Positions 54,580-63,982 of a DNA stretch of 64,000 nucleotides are shown in pieces. Position 1 is the stretch's first letter. Each line of letters opens with the position of its first letter. The stretch spans positions 1-64,000 of the forward strand of contig JAQGMG010000028.1 of NCBI GenBank assembly GCA_028292485.1. Reading direction: 5' to 3'. The notes under the pieces were generated by a model, which was not told the origin of the DNA, searched no databases, and worked only from the letters and a program-made list of their open reading frames with translations. Origin of the DNA: Rhodocyclales bacterium (GTDB taxonomy: Bacteria > Pseudomonadota > Gammaproteobacteria > Burkholderiales > Rhodocyclaceae). The translations under genes and the position numbers were made by a program.

Positions 54580-56757
54580 ATGCGGAAACGACTTCACGGA
54601 GCGTTCGCTAAAAAACTGCTGCCCGGCATCGCGTTGGGCTTGCTGCTCGGCATTGCCCTCGTCGTAATCACGGCCAGCGTACCCAGCTTCGAAGAAGTCC
54701 GTGCCGCCACCCGCAGCTCGGAAGCGGCACTCCTTGATCGTGACGGCAATGTCGTCGAGCGGCTACGTCTCGATCGCTCACAACGCATGCTGGAATGGAC
54801 GCCACTCGCCGACATCTCGCCGAATCTGTTGCGCGCCGTCGTCGCATCCGAAGACAAACGCTTCTGGTGGCATCCCGGTGTCGATCCCATCGGCATAGTG
54901 TCAGCGCTGGCCGACAATCTGCACCGCAGTCGTCCGCGAGGCGCGAGCACGATCAGCATGCAGCTCGCCGGTTTGCTCGCCGAGCAAACGATGCGACATG
55001 GCTGGCGTGGCAAATTCCAGCAGATGCGCGATGCGCTGGCCATCGAGCTGCACTGGAGCAAGCGCGAGATTCTCGAAGCCTGGCTCAACCGCCTGCCGTT
55101 TCGCGGCGAGCTGGTCGGCATCGACGCGGCTTCACGCGGCCTGCTGGCCAAGGGACCGGACGGCCTCGACAACGCCGATGCAGCGGTGCTCGCCGCATTG
55201 ATACGCGCGCCGTCTGCGTCGCGTTACAGCGTCGCGCGCCGGGCCTGTGCTGGCTTGCGGGCGATGGCGCTTGGCGGGCAATGTGAACAAGCGGAGTTCA
55301 TTGCGACGGGGCTGCCGACGAGGCCTTATCCATTGCCTGGCGTGGACGATGCGCCGCATCTTGCGCGTCGCCTGTTGCGCCAGCCAGGCGAGCAATTACA
55401 GACCAGTATTGACGGTGAGCTACAGCGCTTCGCCAGCGAAACCCTGCGCACGCATCTCGCCGAGCTGACCGGGCGCAATGTGGAAGATGGCGCTGTCATA
55501 GTGCTCGATAACCGCACGGGCGAGGTGCTGGCCTATGTGGGCTCCAGTGGTGACCTGAGCGGTGCGGCGGCGGTCGATGGCGTCGCCGCGCAACGTCAGC
55601 CGGGTTCGACGCTCAAGTCGTTTCTCTATGGCCTCGCCATCGATCAGAAGTGGCTCACGTCCAGCTCGGTGCTGGACGATTCGCCGCTGGCACTGACCAC
55701 GCCATCGGGCCTCTACATTCCGCAGGATTACGACAAGGATTTCCGCGGCGCAGTCAGCGTGCGTGCGGCACTCGGCTCATCGCTCAATGTGCCGGCAGTG
55801 CGTACGCTGACGTTGGTCGGCGTCGACCGCTTTCTCGACACGCTGCGCGACTTCGGCCTTGCCAGCATGCAGCGCGACGGCGACCACTACGGTTTCGGAT
55901 TGGCGCTGGGGGCGGCGGAAACCAGTCTGCTTGAGCTGGCCAATGCTTATCGCGCACTCGCCAATGCCGGAGGCTGGTCGCCGGTGCGATTCACCCCTGC
56001 ACCACGGGATGCGGCACTCGTTGAACGCAGGCAGGTACTCAGTCCGCAAGCCAGCTTCATCATTGCGGATATCCTGGCCGACCCGGTCGCCCGCGAACTC
56101 ACGTTCGGTTTTTCCAGCGCGTTATCCACGCACACCTGGGCAGCAGTGAAGACGGGGACCAGCAAGGGCATGCGCGACAACTGGGCAATCGGCTTCACGG
56201 ATCGCTACACGGTCGGCGTGTGGGTCGGCAATTTCTCCGGCGCGCCGATGTGGGACGTGTCAGGCGTAACCGGCGCAGCGCCTGTGTGGCGCGACATTGT
56301 CGAGCACCTGCATGCCACGCATGCGTCTTTGCCGCTACGAGCACCTGCTGGTGTGCAGCGCCAGCAGGTTGTCTTTCAGCCCGCCATCGAAGCGCCGCGC
56401 AACGACTGGTTCATCGCAGGGACTTCTGGCGATCACGGCAGTACGCATGAAGTGGTCCATCGGCTCGCAACAGCGCGTGCCCAGCTCATCATGCCGCCCA
56501 ATGCGGCTGTCATTGCACCCGACCCGGACATCCCGCAGGCGCTGCAGTCCATTCTGTTGCAGGCCGGTGGCGAGGCTACGCATTGTCTGCATCTGGACGG
56601 CAAAGCTATTGCCCCCTGTGGCCAGCTCAAGCGGATGCTGGCTTTGCCGGCGCCGGGCAAACACCGGCTTGAGTTGGTGGATGCGCAAGGCCGGTTGCTG
56701 GATACGCATGTGTTTGAGGTGCGCTCGTTGGGTGTGATGTCGCAGCGGGTGCGGTGA
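54580..56757 (+). CDS. pbpC: penicillin-binding protein 1C
   Basis: This 725-residue bifunctional peptidoglycan synthase has a short cytoplasmic tail and one membrane helix (about 15-35). The GT51 glycosyltransferase follows (VVASEDKRFWWHPGVDP, RGASTISMQLAGLL), then the transpeptidase with SxxK motif GSTLK (about residue 343), SLN-like SSLNVPAV and KTGTSKGMRDNWA (about 523), and the C-terminal BiPBP_C domain of the PBP1C type (GEATHCLHLDG, KHRLELVDAQG). It pairs functionally with the alpha-2-macroglobulin encoded upstream. The ATG at 54580 has GAGG upstream; a longer frame from 54472 runs through repeats. Separation by a GNAT gene and repeats means the pair may not be co-transcribed. Confidence 0.95.
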   Translation: MRKRLHGAFAKKLLPGIALGLLLGIALVVITASVPSFEEVRAATRSSEAALLDRDGNVVERLRLDRSQRMLEWTPLADISPNLLRAVVASEDKRFWWHPGVDPIGIVSALADNLHRSRPRGASTISMQLAGLLAEQTMRHGWRGKFQQMRDALAIELHWSKREILEAWLNRLPFRGELVGIDAASRGLLAKGPDGLDNADAAVLAALIRAPSASRYSVARRACAGLRAMALGGQCEQAEFIATGLPTRPYPLPGVDDAPHLARRLLRQPGEQLQTSIDGELQRFASETLRTHLAELTGRNVEDGAVIVLDNRTGEVLAYVGSSGDLSGAAAVDGVAAQRQPGSTLKSFLYGLAIDQKWLTSSSVLDDSPLALTTPSGLYIPQDYDKDFRGAVSVRAALGSSLNVPAVRTLTLVGVDRFLDTLRDFGLASMQRDGDHYGFGLALGAAETSLLELANAYRALANAGGWSPVRFTPAPRDAALVERRQVLSPQASFIIADILADPVARELTFGFSSALSTHTWAAVKTGTSKGMRDNWAIGFTDRYTVGVWVGNFSGAPMWDVSGVTGAAPVWRDIVEHLHATHASLPLRAPAGVQRQQVVFQPAIEAPRNDWFIAGTSGDHGSTHEVVHRLATARAQLIMPPNAAVIAPDPDIPQALQSILLQAGGEATHCLHLDGKAIAPCGQLKRMLALPAPGKHRLELVDAQGRLLDTHVFEVRSLGVMSQRVR

Positions 56758-56785
56758 GAACAGAGGTTTCGTAGTTGCTACCTTT

Positions 56786-56870
56786 CGTCATTCCCGCGAA
56801 AGCGGGAACCCACTTTGTGGCACGGACGAGCATTGCGTAGAAGTGGATTCCCGCTTTCGCGGGAATGACG
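56786..56870. repeat. REP-pair palindromic repeat (core copy)
   Basis: A GTCATTCCCGCGAAAGCGGG inverted pair carries the reverse-complement spacer GCGTAGAAGTGGATTCCCGC, i.e. the opposite orientation to the copy at 17451. Confidence 0.83.
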
Positions 56871-57035
56871 GAGCTGCAAGACAGATTCGTCTATCGACGG
56901 CGTTTGAGCGCTGACGGAACCAAATCACAATGCAGGCATCCGACGAGCAGCTATTCGAAGCCGTTGCTTTCAGCAAGACGCGAAACGGCGATCCATTATC
57001 CTTCCGACTCGTTACGCATATCCAGGCCGACTCAA

Positions 57036-57486
57036 ATGAACGCCCCGCTCCTGCCCTTCATCGAAGAGACCCGCTTCGGCAACTGGTTCATCAACTCGTA
57101 CATCTGGAAGAAGCACGTCATTGCGCGTGCGCTCACACTGTTGCAGCCGCTCATGCCAGCGAATGTGATGCGCTATCCGCGCATCCTCGACGTGGGTTGC
57201 GGCTTCGGTCATTCTTTCGCACGCGGGACGCGCCGTGTCGAAGTGCACATGCAAGGTCGAACTGCATCACGTGTATGCAGAAAGCATGCCGTTTGCGGAT
57301 GCATCCTTCGACCTGATCTTCTGTCATCAGACTTTTCACCATATCGTCGATCAGGAAGCGGCGATAGCCGAATTCTTCCGTGTGCTCAGGCGCGCAGGGC
57401 TGCCATGCGGTGACAGGGGCTGCTCCCAGAGCGGTTCCGCGACAGTTTTCGCGCTGCGGCATGCGCGTTTACCGGTGGGGCAGTAG
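57036..57486 (+). pseudogene. decayed class I SAM methyltransferase
   Basis: One frame gives MNAPLLPFIEETRFGN... up to the SAM glycine motif ILDVGCGFGHSF (to about 57225). After a shift, another frame continues the same fold with VELHHVYAESMPFADASFDL, then FCHQTFHHIVDQEAAIAEFF and RVLRRAG (about 57245-57399). Between them about 25-30 residues that should hold the second SAM-binding strand are missing, and the C-terminal half is lost. The pieces clearly belong to one methyltransferase of the ubiE-like type, so the gene is broken by deletion and frameshift. Confidence 0.75.
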
Positions 57487-57640
57487 GGAAACTTCTTCCA
57501 TCTCTTCTGCAGAGTGACGCACAAGCGTCAAACACTCCGCTAGAATCGTCCATGCTCGACCTCATGTGTTGATCAGCGCATCGTCTCTGAAGTGTGGGGA
57601 CGGTCCCCTTTTCTCTTACTTTTGGATACCTCGGATACTT

Positions 57641-58069
57641 ATGGCAACGGCAAAGAAAGCAGTAAAAGCACCAGTGGCAAAGAAGGCCACCAAGCCCGCA
57701 ACCGCAGCCAAGAAAGCTCCTGCTGCGAAGGCGCCCGCTGCTACGGCAGCAATCAAGCCCATCAAGGAAGGTTTCACCAAGGCCAGCCTGGCGACTTACC
57801 TCGCCACGCAAGCCGGCGTAGAGCCGAAGGCGGTCAAGGCTGTTCTGGCAGCGCTTGAAACGACTATCCTGGGTTCGATCCACAAGAAGGGCGCTGGCGA
57901 ATTCACACTGCCAGGCCTGCTGAAGATCGGCGTGCAGCAAATCGCTGCCAAGAAGAAGCGCTTCGGCAAGGATCCGTTCACCGGTGTAGATCGCTGGTTC
58001 GATCCGAAGCCTGCTTCGGTTCGCATCAAGGCTCGTGCCCTGAAGAAGTTGAAGGACGCAGCGCTGTAA
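57641..58069 (+). CDS. HU-family protein with H1-like Lys/Ala/Pro tail
   Basis: The 142-residue protein has a basic tail of about 50 residues made of (A/P)AKK units (AKKAVKAPVAKKATKPATAA). An HU-type domain follows (GFTKASLATYLATQAGVEP, KGAGEFTLPGLLKIGV, then FGKDPFTGVDRWFDPKPASVRIKARALKKLKDA). The tail resembles eukaryotic histone H1 C-termini and Bordetella-type H1 homologues, so it should bind DNA with an extra sequence-independent arm. The ATG at 57641 is chosen because it starts the tail directly. A perfect terminator follows. Confidence 0.92.
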   Translation: MATAKKAVKAPVAKKATKPATAAKKAPAAKAPAATAAIKPIKEGFTKASLATYLATQAGVEPKAVKAVLAALETTILGSIHKKGAGEFTLPGLLKIGVQQIAAKKKRFGKDPFTGVDRWFDPKPASVRIKARALKKLKDAAL

Positions 58070-58090
58070 TCGGCGGTAGCGATCCTGAAA

Positions 58091-58131
58091 AGAAACCGGC
58101 GCCCTGGTCTTCGGGGCGCCGGTTTCTTTTT
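58091..58131 (+). terminator. strong intrinsic terminator
   Basis: A perfect 14-bp stem AGAAACCGGCGCCC/GGGCGCCGGTTTCT with a 9-nt loop is followed by TTTT. It ends the HU/H1-like gene and sits directly before the stop of the minus-strand GST gene, so it may serve both directions. Confidence 0.92.
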
Positions 58132-58136
58132 GTGCC

Positions 58137-58793
58137 TCAGAAGAACACTGCTTCAGCACCTTGCTTCCATGGCAATTGTTTCTGCATGACCTTCGCGAAC
58201 AGCGCCGTTCCGGTCAGCCTCGCCAGCCAGTCGTGCAAAGCCGGAAAGGCTGGCGTGTCACCGCCATCGAACCAGTCCGGGTCCACCAGCGCGAACTGAC
58301 GTACGAAAGGCAGGAGTGCCATGTCCGCTAGCGCCACTTTTTCGCCAAGTAAATGGCGGGCGGCCAGCAAGCGCTGCTCCAGTGGCGCGATATGCAATTC
58401 GACTGCTTCGTCACGCCACGCCTGCATGGACTTTTCCGGGTGGCGGTTGGCGTACTTGTAGCGATCGAGCAGGTGCTTGAAGGGATCATCGTTGCGTGTG
58501 ATCAACGCCTCTCCCTCGCCCGCCGTGCCCTGCACCAGCCAACCGTCCGGATCAGACTGCGCCAGCGCCCAGCGCATGATGTCCAGGCTTTCCTCCAGCA
58601 CTTTGCCATCGGTCAGGCATAACACCGGTACGGTAGCTTTTGGCGACGCGGCCAGCATCTCGGCAGGTTTGTCGCGCAGCACCACTTCGCGCAGCTCCAC
58701 CCGCACGCCGGCGTACCGCAAAGCCAGCCGGGCACGCATGGCGTACGGGCAACGGCGAAAGGAATAGAGGATGTGTGAGGAAGCGAGTGGCAT
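58137..58793 (-). CDS. glutathione S-transferase family protein
   Basis: The 218-residue protein has an N-terminal thioredoxin-like domain with SFRRCPYAMRARLAL (CPYA as in glutaredoxin-type GSTs), the cis-Pro ATVPVL and the glutathione ES dyad in VLEESLDIM. A helical C-domain follows. The Cys in CPYA suggests a thiol-transfer or dehalogenase-like GST, not an H2O2-type Tyr/Ser GST. The substrate is unknown. It converges on the HU-like gene across the terminator. Confidence 0.9.
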   Translation of the reverse strand: MPLASSHILYSFRRCPYAMRARLALRYAGVRVELREVVLRDKPAEMLAASPKATVPVLCLTDGKVLEESLDIMRWALAQSDPDGWLVQGTAGEGEALITRNDDPFKHLLDRYKYANRHPEKSMQAWRDEAVELHIAPLEQRLLAARHLLGEKVALADMALLPFVRQFALVDPDWFDGGDTPAFPALHDWLARLTGTALFAKVMQKQLPWKQGAEAVFF

Positions 58794-58922
58794 GTTGTGA
58801 AGGAAGCAAGGGCAGGCAGAACCATGGGCATGATAGTAGGTATGCCGTTAGCTGGATGCGCGGTCGCGGCGGATGGTCGCGTACCTGATGCACAATGCCC
58901 TTCCCGATTAGCGGAGTTGGCC

Positions 58923-59372
58923 ATGGCCCTGTTCAGATCTTTCATGCCCGTCATTGTTTTCCTGGCGTTATTGCCTCAGGCCGCCAACGCCGGGTCATAT
59001 GCCGATGCCATGGGCCGTTGTCTGATGGAGAATGCGTCGCAGAAGGACAGGACGGACCTGATGCGCTGGATGTTTGCCAATGCCGCGTTGCATCCGGATG
59101 TGGCGAGCGTCGCCAGCGTTGCACCCGAGGTGCGGCAGGAGATCGACCGCACGGCTGCGCTGCTGATCCAGCGCCTTGTCTTCGACAGTTGTCGCAGCGC
59201 GTCCAGCGCGGCCTTGCGCAGTGAGGGACCAGGCGCCATGCAGCAGGCTTTCCAGATGCTGGCGCAACTCATCGGCGACTCATTGGTGGCCAATCCGTCG
59301 GTGGGCCAGGGCTCGGCAAACATACTGCGCTACATGGACGTGAGCCGCCTGCCTCTGCTGCTGATGCCCTGA
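58923..59372 (+). CDS. small secreted protein, unknown function
   Basis: The 149-residue protein starts with a signal peptide (MALFRSFMPVIVFLALLPQAANA). The mature part is mostly helical, with two Cys (GRCLMENAS and FDSCRSAS) spaced for one disulfide. No domain is recognised. The ATG at 58923 is chosen because it begins the signal; an ATG at 58797 would put 42 residues in front. It converges with the acyltransferase gene. Confidence 0.72.
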   Translation: MALFRSFMPVIVFLALLPQAANAGSYADAMGRCLMENASQKDRTDLMRWMFANAALHPDVASVASVAPEVRQEIDRTAALLIQRLVFDSCRSASSAALRSEGPGAMQQAFQMLAQLIGDSLVANPSVGQGSANILRYMDVSRLPLLLMP

Positions 59373-59379
59373 GTTGGGA

Positions 59380-60432
59380 TTAGGAGATACGGCTCTCCAC
59401 CCAGCGATACATCTGCGAGCCGGCAAGTGTGCTCGCGCCCCACGCCACGATCATCCCCAAGAGGCCCAGCAGTGGATCGGCGGGCAGGTAGTGCTTCCAG
59501 AGTGCGTTGATCAACAGGCAAACCGGGAAGTGGATGAGGAAGACCGAGTACGACATCTGGCCGAGCTGAATCAGTGGCCGTGGCGGCTGCCAGTCGGTCA
59601 GCTTGCTGGTGCGGCGCGAGGCGCCGAGCAGTAGTGCCACAAGTAAGGCAACGAGAATGCGCTCGCGGAAGTCGACCACCAGCGCCGCGCCAGTCAGCAA
59701 TGCGACGATGCCGAGCATGGCCGAGGGGCGTTTCAGATCCGAAGCCCACCACGCGAATGCGCCAAGCGCGTAGGCGCCGAAGAAATACACGGCCCACGCG
59801 TCCCACGAATCGTGGCGGTTGAAATAGAAAAGCGATGCCAGCGCCAGCGTGCCGACCAGCCACAGGGCAATGCTGCGTAGTTGCGGTGCGCGCTTTGCGA
59901 GCAGGCCGGACAACCACAGGATGAGCACGAAAAGCGCGAACAACTGAAAGTCGATGGCCACGTACCAGACGCCGGCAGACAAGGCCTCGTGGCCGAGGAT
60001 GTCGTGCAGCAGCAAGGCATGCGCGCCGAGCTGCGCCAGGGCCGGGCTGTGCGGCACGGAACCGTCGGGCAACCAGGGCCGCACCATGGCGGCCATGACG
60101 ATACAAACCAGCAGGGCGAAGATATAGGGCAGCGCAAGCCGGCGATAACGACGCCACACCAGGCGGTGCGGCTGCACGACAATGGATTCGCCATCGGGCG
60201 CCAGGCCGCGCGCAGCGAGGAAACCACCGATCACCAGGAAGACCTGCACGGCGGCGCGCGCGTGGTCGTAGAGCCAGTCGATCAGCGTGGGCATCAGCCG
60301 ATACGCCGCATCGGACATGGGGCCGTAGAACGCCAGGTGATGCAGCACGATGAGCTGGGAGCTCAGCGCCTTGAGGCTATCAACCAGCGGCATGCGCTCC
60401 GCTCCGGTGGCCCCACTCCTGCCCGCGCTCAT
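59380..60432 (-). CDS. acyltransferase 3 family (OafA/YrhL-type) membrane protein
   Basis: The 350-residue protein has about ten membrane helices. The opening LVDSLKALSSQLIVLHHLAFYG holds the family's active-site His. It moves an acetyl or similar group to a sugar of a surface polysaccharide or lipid. There is no SGNH domain. GGGGAAG stands five bases before the ATG at 60432. The neighbouring genes give no polysaccharide context, so the acceptor is unknown. Confidence 0.88.
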   Translation of the reverse strand: MSAGRSGATGAERMPLVDSLKALSSQLIVLHHLAFYGPMSDAAYRLMPTLIDWLYDHARAAVQVFLVIGGFLAARGLAPDGESIVVQPHRLVWRRYRRLALPYIFALLVCIVMAAMVRPWLPDGSVPHSPALAQLGAHALLLHDILGHEALSAGVWYVAIDFQLFALFVLILWLSGLLAKRAPQLRSIALWLVGTLALASLFYFNRHDSWDAWAVYFFGAYALGAFAWWASDLKRPSAMLGIVALLTGAALVVDFRERILVALLVALLLGASRRTSKLTDWQPPRPLIQLGQMSYSVFLIHFPVCLLINALWKHYLPADPLLGLLGMIVAWGASTLAGSQMYRWVESRIS

Positions 60433-60692
60433 GCTGCTTCCCCGTGACTACCGCTGCACACTTCAACACCTGCTCGGAAAAAGGGCCCAAGCCTATCATG
60501 CATGGCGTCGCGCGTAGCTCGATCACGACACGGTAGGGCCTGCTATTGGCCCTTCCAGAATTCGCGGCGGCGAGACAGGCGCCGTCGCAGCTGTGATTTA
60601 CCAGACCTCAATAACGCCCTTGTCTGCAAGCGGGTGCGTGCCAATGGTTTCCAGATGGGTTCTAATCGCTGCTCCCTTGTCGTGACCAACCC

Positions 60693-61970
60693 ATGCCACA
60701 AATTGAAACCGCTTCCGCGCAGGCGCAATGCGTTGCCGTCATCGGCGGTGGGCCCGCCGGCCTGATAGCTGCCGAGACGCTGGCATGTGCGGGCGTGCGC
60801 GTCGAACTGTTCGAGGCCATGCCTTCAGTAGGACGCAAGTTCCTCATGGCCGGCAAGGGTGGCATGAACATCACGCATTCGGAGCCCATGGTGCCGTTCA
60901 TGGCGCGCTACGCGGAGCGTCAACCGTATCTCGCACCGCTGATCGAAGCATTCGGGCCACAGCAGCTGCGCGAATGGATTCATGCGCTTGGCATTGAGAC
61001 TTTTGTAGGCTCATCGGGTCGGGTTTTTCCAACTGAAATGAAGGCTGCGCCCCTGCTGCGTGCCTGGTTGCATCGTCTGCGCGCGACGGGCGTGAATATC
61101 CATGTGCGGCATTGCTGGCAGGGCAGCGTCGAGCAAACGCCGATGGGCCGTCATCGCCTGCGTTTCTCCACGCTCGAAGGCGAACGCCAGATCGAAGCGG
61201 ACGCGGTGGTTCTGGCGCTTGGCGGCGCAAGCTGGGGGCGGCTCGGTTCAGATGGTGCATGGCTGCCCTGGCTGCAGCAGCGCGGCGTGGAGGTAGCGCC
61301 GTTGCAAGCAGCGAACTGCGGCTTCGATGCCGGCTGGAGTGAGCACCTGCGCGAGCGCTTTGCAGGCCACGCGGTGAAGGCCGTGGCGGCGAGCTGTGTC
61401 GACACACAAGGTGTGCGACACACGCGGCAAGGCGAGTTCGTCGTGACAGCCAATGGCGTGGAAGGCGGCTTGATCTATGCCTTGTCTGCAGCATTGCGTG
61501 AGGCGATCAACGCGCAAGGCAGTGCAACGCTTTTCCTGGATTTCGCACCGGACAAGGATCTGGCTCGCGTGACTGCCGAGGTGGCGCATCCGCGCGGCTC
61601 ACGCTCGATGTCGAGTCATTTGCAAAGCCGTGCGGGTATCAAGGGTGTGAAGATGGCCTTGCTACGCGAATGCCTGCCGCCGGAATATTTTGTCGACATG
61701 CACAAGCTTGCGGCAGCCATCAAGGCATTGCCGGTGACCTTGCTTGCGCCGCGGCCCATCGATGAGGCAATCAGCAGCGCGGGTGGCGTGCGTTTCGAGG
61801 GGCTTGATGGGTTGATGTTGCACGCGTTGCCGGGTGTGTTTTGCGCTGGCGAAATGCTGGACTGGGAGGCGCCTACCGGCGGCTATTTGCTGACTGCGTG
61901 TTTTGCGACCGGCCGTGCAGCGGGTCTCGGTGCTGGCGACTATCTGCACAACAAATCAGGCAGGGCCTGA
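60693..61970 (+). CDS. TIGR03862-family flavoprotein (BaiN/HI0933-like)
   Basis: The 425-residue protein has FAD motif VAVIGGGPAGLIAAETLA, then VGRKFLMAGKGGMNITHSEP, SSGRVFPTEMKAAPLL, VLALGGASWGRLGSDG and the C-terminal GVFCAGEMLDWEAPTGGYLLTACFATG. These are blocks of the BaiN/HI0933-type NAD(P)/FAD-dependent oxidoreductases, subfamily TIGR03862. The substrate is not known in this subfamily. A weak RBS precedes the ATG at 60693. It is monocistronic, between a 260-base gap and a repeat. Confidence 0.9.
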   Translation: MPQIETASAQAQCVAVIGGGPAGLIAAETLACAGVRVELFEAMPSVGRKFLMAGKGGMNITHSEPMVPFMARYAERQPYLAPLIEAFGPQQLREWIHALGIETFVGSSGRVFPTEMKAAPLLRAWLHRLRATGVNIHVRHCWQGSVEQTPMGRHRLRFSTLEGERQIEADAVVLALGGASWGRLGSDGAWLPWLQQRGVEVAPLQAANCGFDAGWSEHLRERFAGHAVKAVAASCVDTQGVRHTRQGEFVVTANGVEGGLIYALSAALREAINAQGSATLFLDFAPDKDLARVTAEVAHPRGSRSMSSHLQSRAGIKGVKMALLRECLPPEYFVDMHKLAAAIKALPVTLLAPRPIDEAISSAGGVRFEGLDGLMLHALPGVFCAGEMLDWEAPTGGYLLTACFATGRAAGLGAGDYLHNKSGRA

Positions 61971-62028
61971 CCGCCGACACCGTGCTCGGGTGGGAATTGC
62001 TGACCTGATTTGCCAAGCTCCCAATTTT

Positions 62029-62134
62029 CGTCATTCCCGCGAAAGCGGGCATCCACTCAGTGGCACAGGCCCCACGTAGAAGTGGATTCCCGCTTTCGCG
62101 GGAATGACCCGTCTTGGCAAGTATGTAGTTCCAT
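62029..62134. repeat. REP pair with remnant outer arm
   Basis: An imperfect REP pair (62029-62108, reverse spacer ACGTAGAAGTGG) is followed by GGCAAGTATGTAGTTCCAT, a diverged right arm of the composite element at 4321. It ends one base before the stop of the membrane glycosyltransferase-like gene and may act as its 3' hairpin. Confidence 0.68.
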
Positions 62135-63982
62135 CTAGTTCGCGTTCACCACGCCGCAGAAAAAGACGATGCTGCCGAGTATGAATGCGAGCTGCGTCGC
62201 GACGCCGATAACCACGAGCCGATTCTTGTTTTCGCGCAGAAACCCGCACAGCGAAGCTGCAAGCAGCGTGCTGTAGCAGATGATGATCGGCAGTATGTAT
62301 CTGAAATCTATGTTTACCGGAAATGTCATGCGCATTTCGGAGATGGCCGCGACGAGCAGAACGCCGGTGTAGATCAATGGCGATAATCGCAGCAATGCCG
62401 CCAGCGGCATGCAGTAAAGACCATAGAGCAGGATCAGCGACAGCACCAGGAAGGAATAGCTGATCGCGACAGCCGAATTGCGTGCCAGCGAACCATCGAA
62501 TCGCCATTCACCGAAGAGCCCGGTCTTCCACAAATAGTTGCCGAAATATTGCCGCCCCATCTTGTCGTCCCAAGGCGAGGTAAAAGGTTCGGTGACAAAA
62601 ATTTTCGCATCGAACCACAGCAGATTCTGCAATTCGTTACCCACGATCTGATCGGCGCCAACGATGTTCATGTTGTTGACGTAGGTATGCGTGCGCTTGC
62701 CGGCAAGCTTGAGTGCAACGCCCGGGTAAAAAGCGATCGCGGTGGCGATGATCGGCGGAATCAGCAGCATGGCGCCGCGCCCCAGAACCTTCGCCGAAAC
62801 CTTGAAACCACCTGCGGCCCAGTTGGTGCCCAGCATGGCGAACGCCACGGCGAAAAGCACCACACCGTTCGCCTTGGAGACGACCGCCAGCGCAGTGAAA
62901 ATCATTGCGATCAGGAAATCCATCGGCCGTTTCGAAATCTGCCAGACCGTCAGATAGTAGAGGCCGCCGGCGAAAAACAGGTACAGCAGCGAATCATTGC
63001 TGATGCGAATGGAATGCAGGACACCTGAAGGCCAGCATGCGAAAAGCACACCGCAAAGCCCGAACAAGACTTTGACAAGTCGACCTCGCCATAGTGAAAG
63101 CTCGGGCGTCAGGAAATAGTCCATCGCCTTCTGGATCGTCATCAGGCCGTAGAACAAAAAGCCGAACGAAGTCACCAGCGAGAATATCTGCAGCGACGTA
63201 TGAATCGCCTGCATGCTGTCGGAGAACAGCTTTACCGCAGCCCACAAAAGTGCGCCGATGAAGTAATAGAAAGGTGGGTGGAACCAGGCTCCCCCGCCGT
63301 TGGCATATTCGAGTGGCGGCAGGCTCCAGTTGCTGACGAAATACTGGATGTATTCCAGATGCGCGCCGACGTCGTGCGTGCGTGTTTCAAAATTGGTGAC
63401 TGCAAGATAAACGAGCCGTAGTACGACGCCCACGACAATGGCCGTGTAGAAAGCCGGCGCCAGGCGGATCCGTTTGGCGAACCACACCAGCAGCAACAAA
63501 ATCGCCGCTGCCCACAGCACGATACTCGCGGCGCCTCTCGCATCCTCGATGGACGGGCCGAGCTTCAAACCAAGATTGCCGCCGTGATCGCCAAGCTGTA
63601 TCTCGATGTCATTGTCGCCGCTGTGCAGATGTGCGCCGAGATCAATGATGAAGCCACGCCCCCAGTCCCTGAGCGCTTCGGGCGGAATCCCACCCAGGTC
63701 GACGCCTTTGCGATTGACCGAAATCGTCAGGATTTCATCATCGGGAATGATGCGGAACGAGCGCGCACTCAGGCTACCCAGATGTATCTTGCCGTTGATT
63801 CTGTAGACGCTGCTGTTGTTCGGCGACACCTTGCTGAAAGGCATCGTCACGCTTTCCACCGCGCCGTTTTCATCGGTCAGCACGAAGTCCGAGAATTCCG
63901 GTTTGCCGAACCAGCTGAAGGCGATGGCGGCAATGATCAGCAGCAGTGCAACGACGATCTTGTTGGGCGATTTGATATTCAC
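62135..63982 (-). CDS. membrane glycosyltransferase-like protein (GT39/PMT-type)
   Basis: The 615-residue protein has an N-terminal membrane helix (about 8-26), a roughly 130-residue soluble beta-rich domain, and about ten or more further helices. The first cytoplasmic/periplasmic loop carries THDVGAHLEYIQYFV and FHPPFYYFIGALLWAA, the pattern of the acidic residue and HPP(F/L)YY region in PMT/ArnT-like GT-C enzymes that use lipid-linked sugars. The C-terminus lacks a clear periplasmic domain. It probably glycosylates a lipid or protein. The start at 63982 has AGGAAAAA upstream; the next gene upstream lies outside the window. Confidence 0.82.
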   Translation of the reverse strand: MNIKSPNKIVVALLLIIAAIAFSWFGKPEFSDFVLTDENGAVESVTMPFSKVSPNNSSVYRINGKIHLGSLSARSFRIIPDDEILTISVNRKGVDLGGIPPEALRDWGRGFIIDLGAHLHSGDNDIEIQLGDHGGNLGLKLGPSIEDARGAASIVLWAAAILLLLVWFAKRIRLAPAFYTAIVVGVVLRLVYLAVTNFETRTHDVGAHLEYIQYFVSNWSLPPLEYANGGGAWFHPPFYYFIGALLWAAVKLFSDSMQAIHTSLQIFSLVTSFGFLFYGLMTIQKAMDYFLTPELSLWRGRLVKVLFGLCGVLFACWPSGVLHSIRISNDSLLYLFFAGGLYYLTVWQISKRPMDFLIAMIFTALAVVSKANGVVLFAVAFAMLGTNWAAGGFKVSAKVLGRGAMLLIPPIIATAIAFYPGVALKLAGKRTHTYVNNMNIVGADQIVGNELQNLLWFDAKIFVTEPFTSPWDDKMGRQYFGNYLWKTGLFGEWRFDGSLARNSAVAISYSFLVLSLILLYGLYCMPLAALLRLSPLIYTGVLLVAAISEMRMTFPVNIDFRYILPIIICYSTLLAASLCGFLRENKNRLVVIGVATQLAFILGSIVFFCGVVNAN

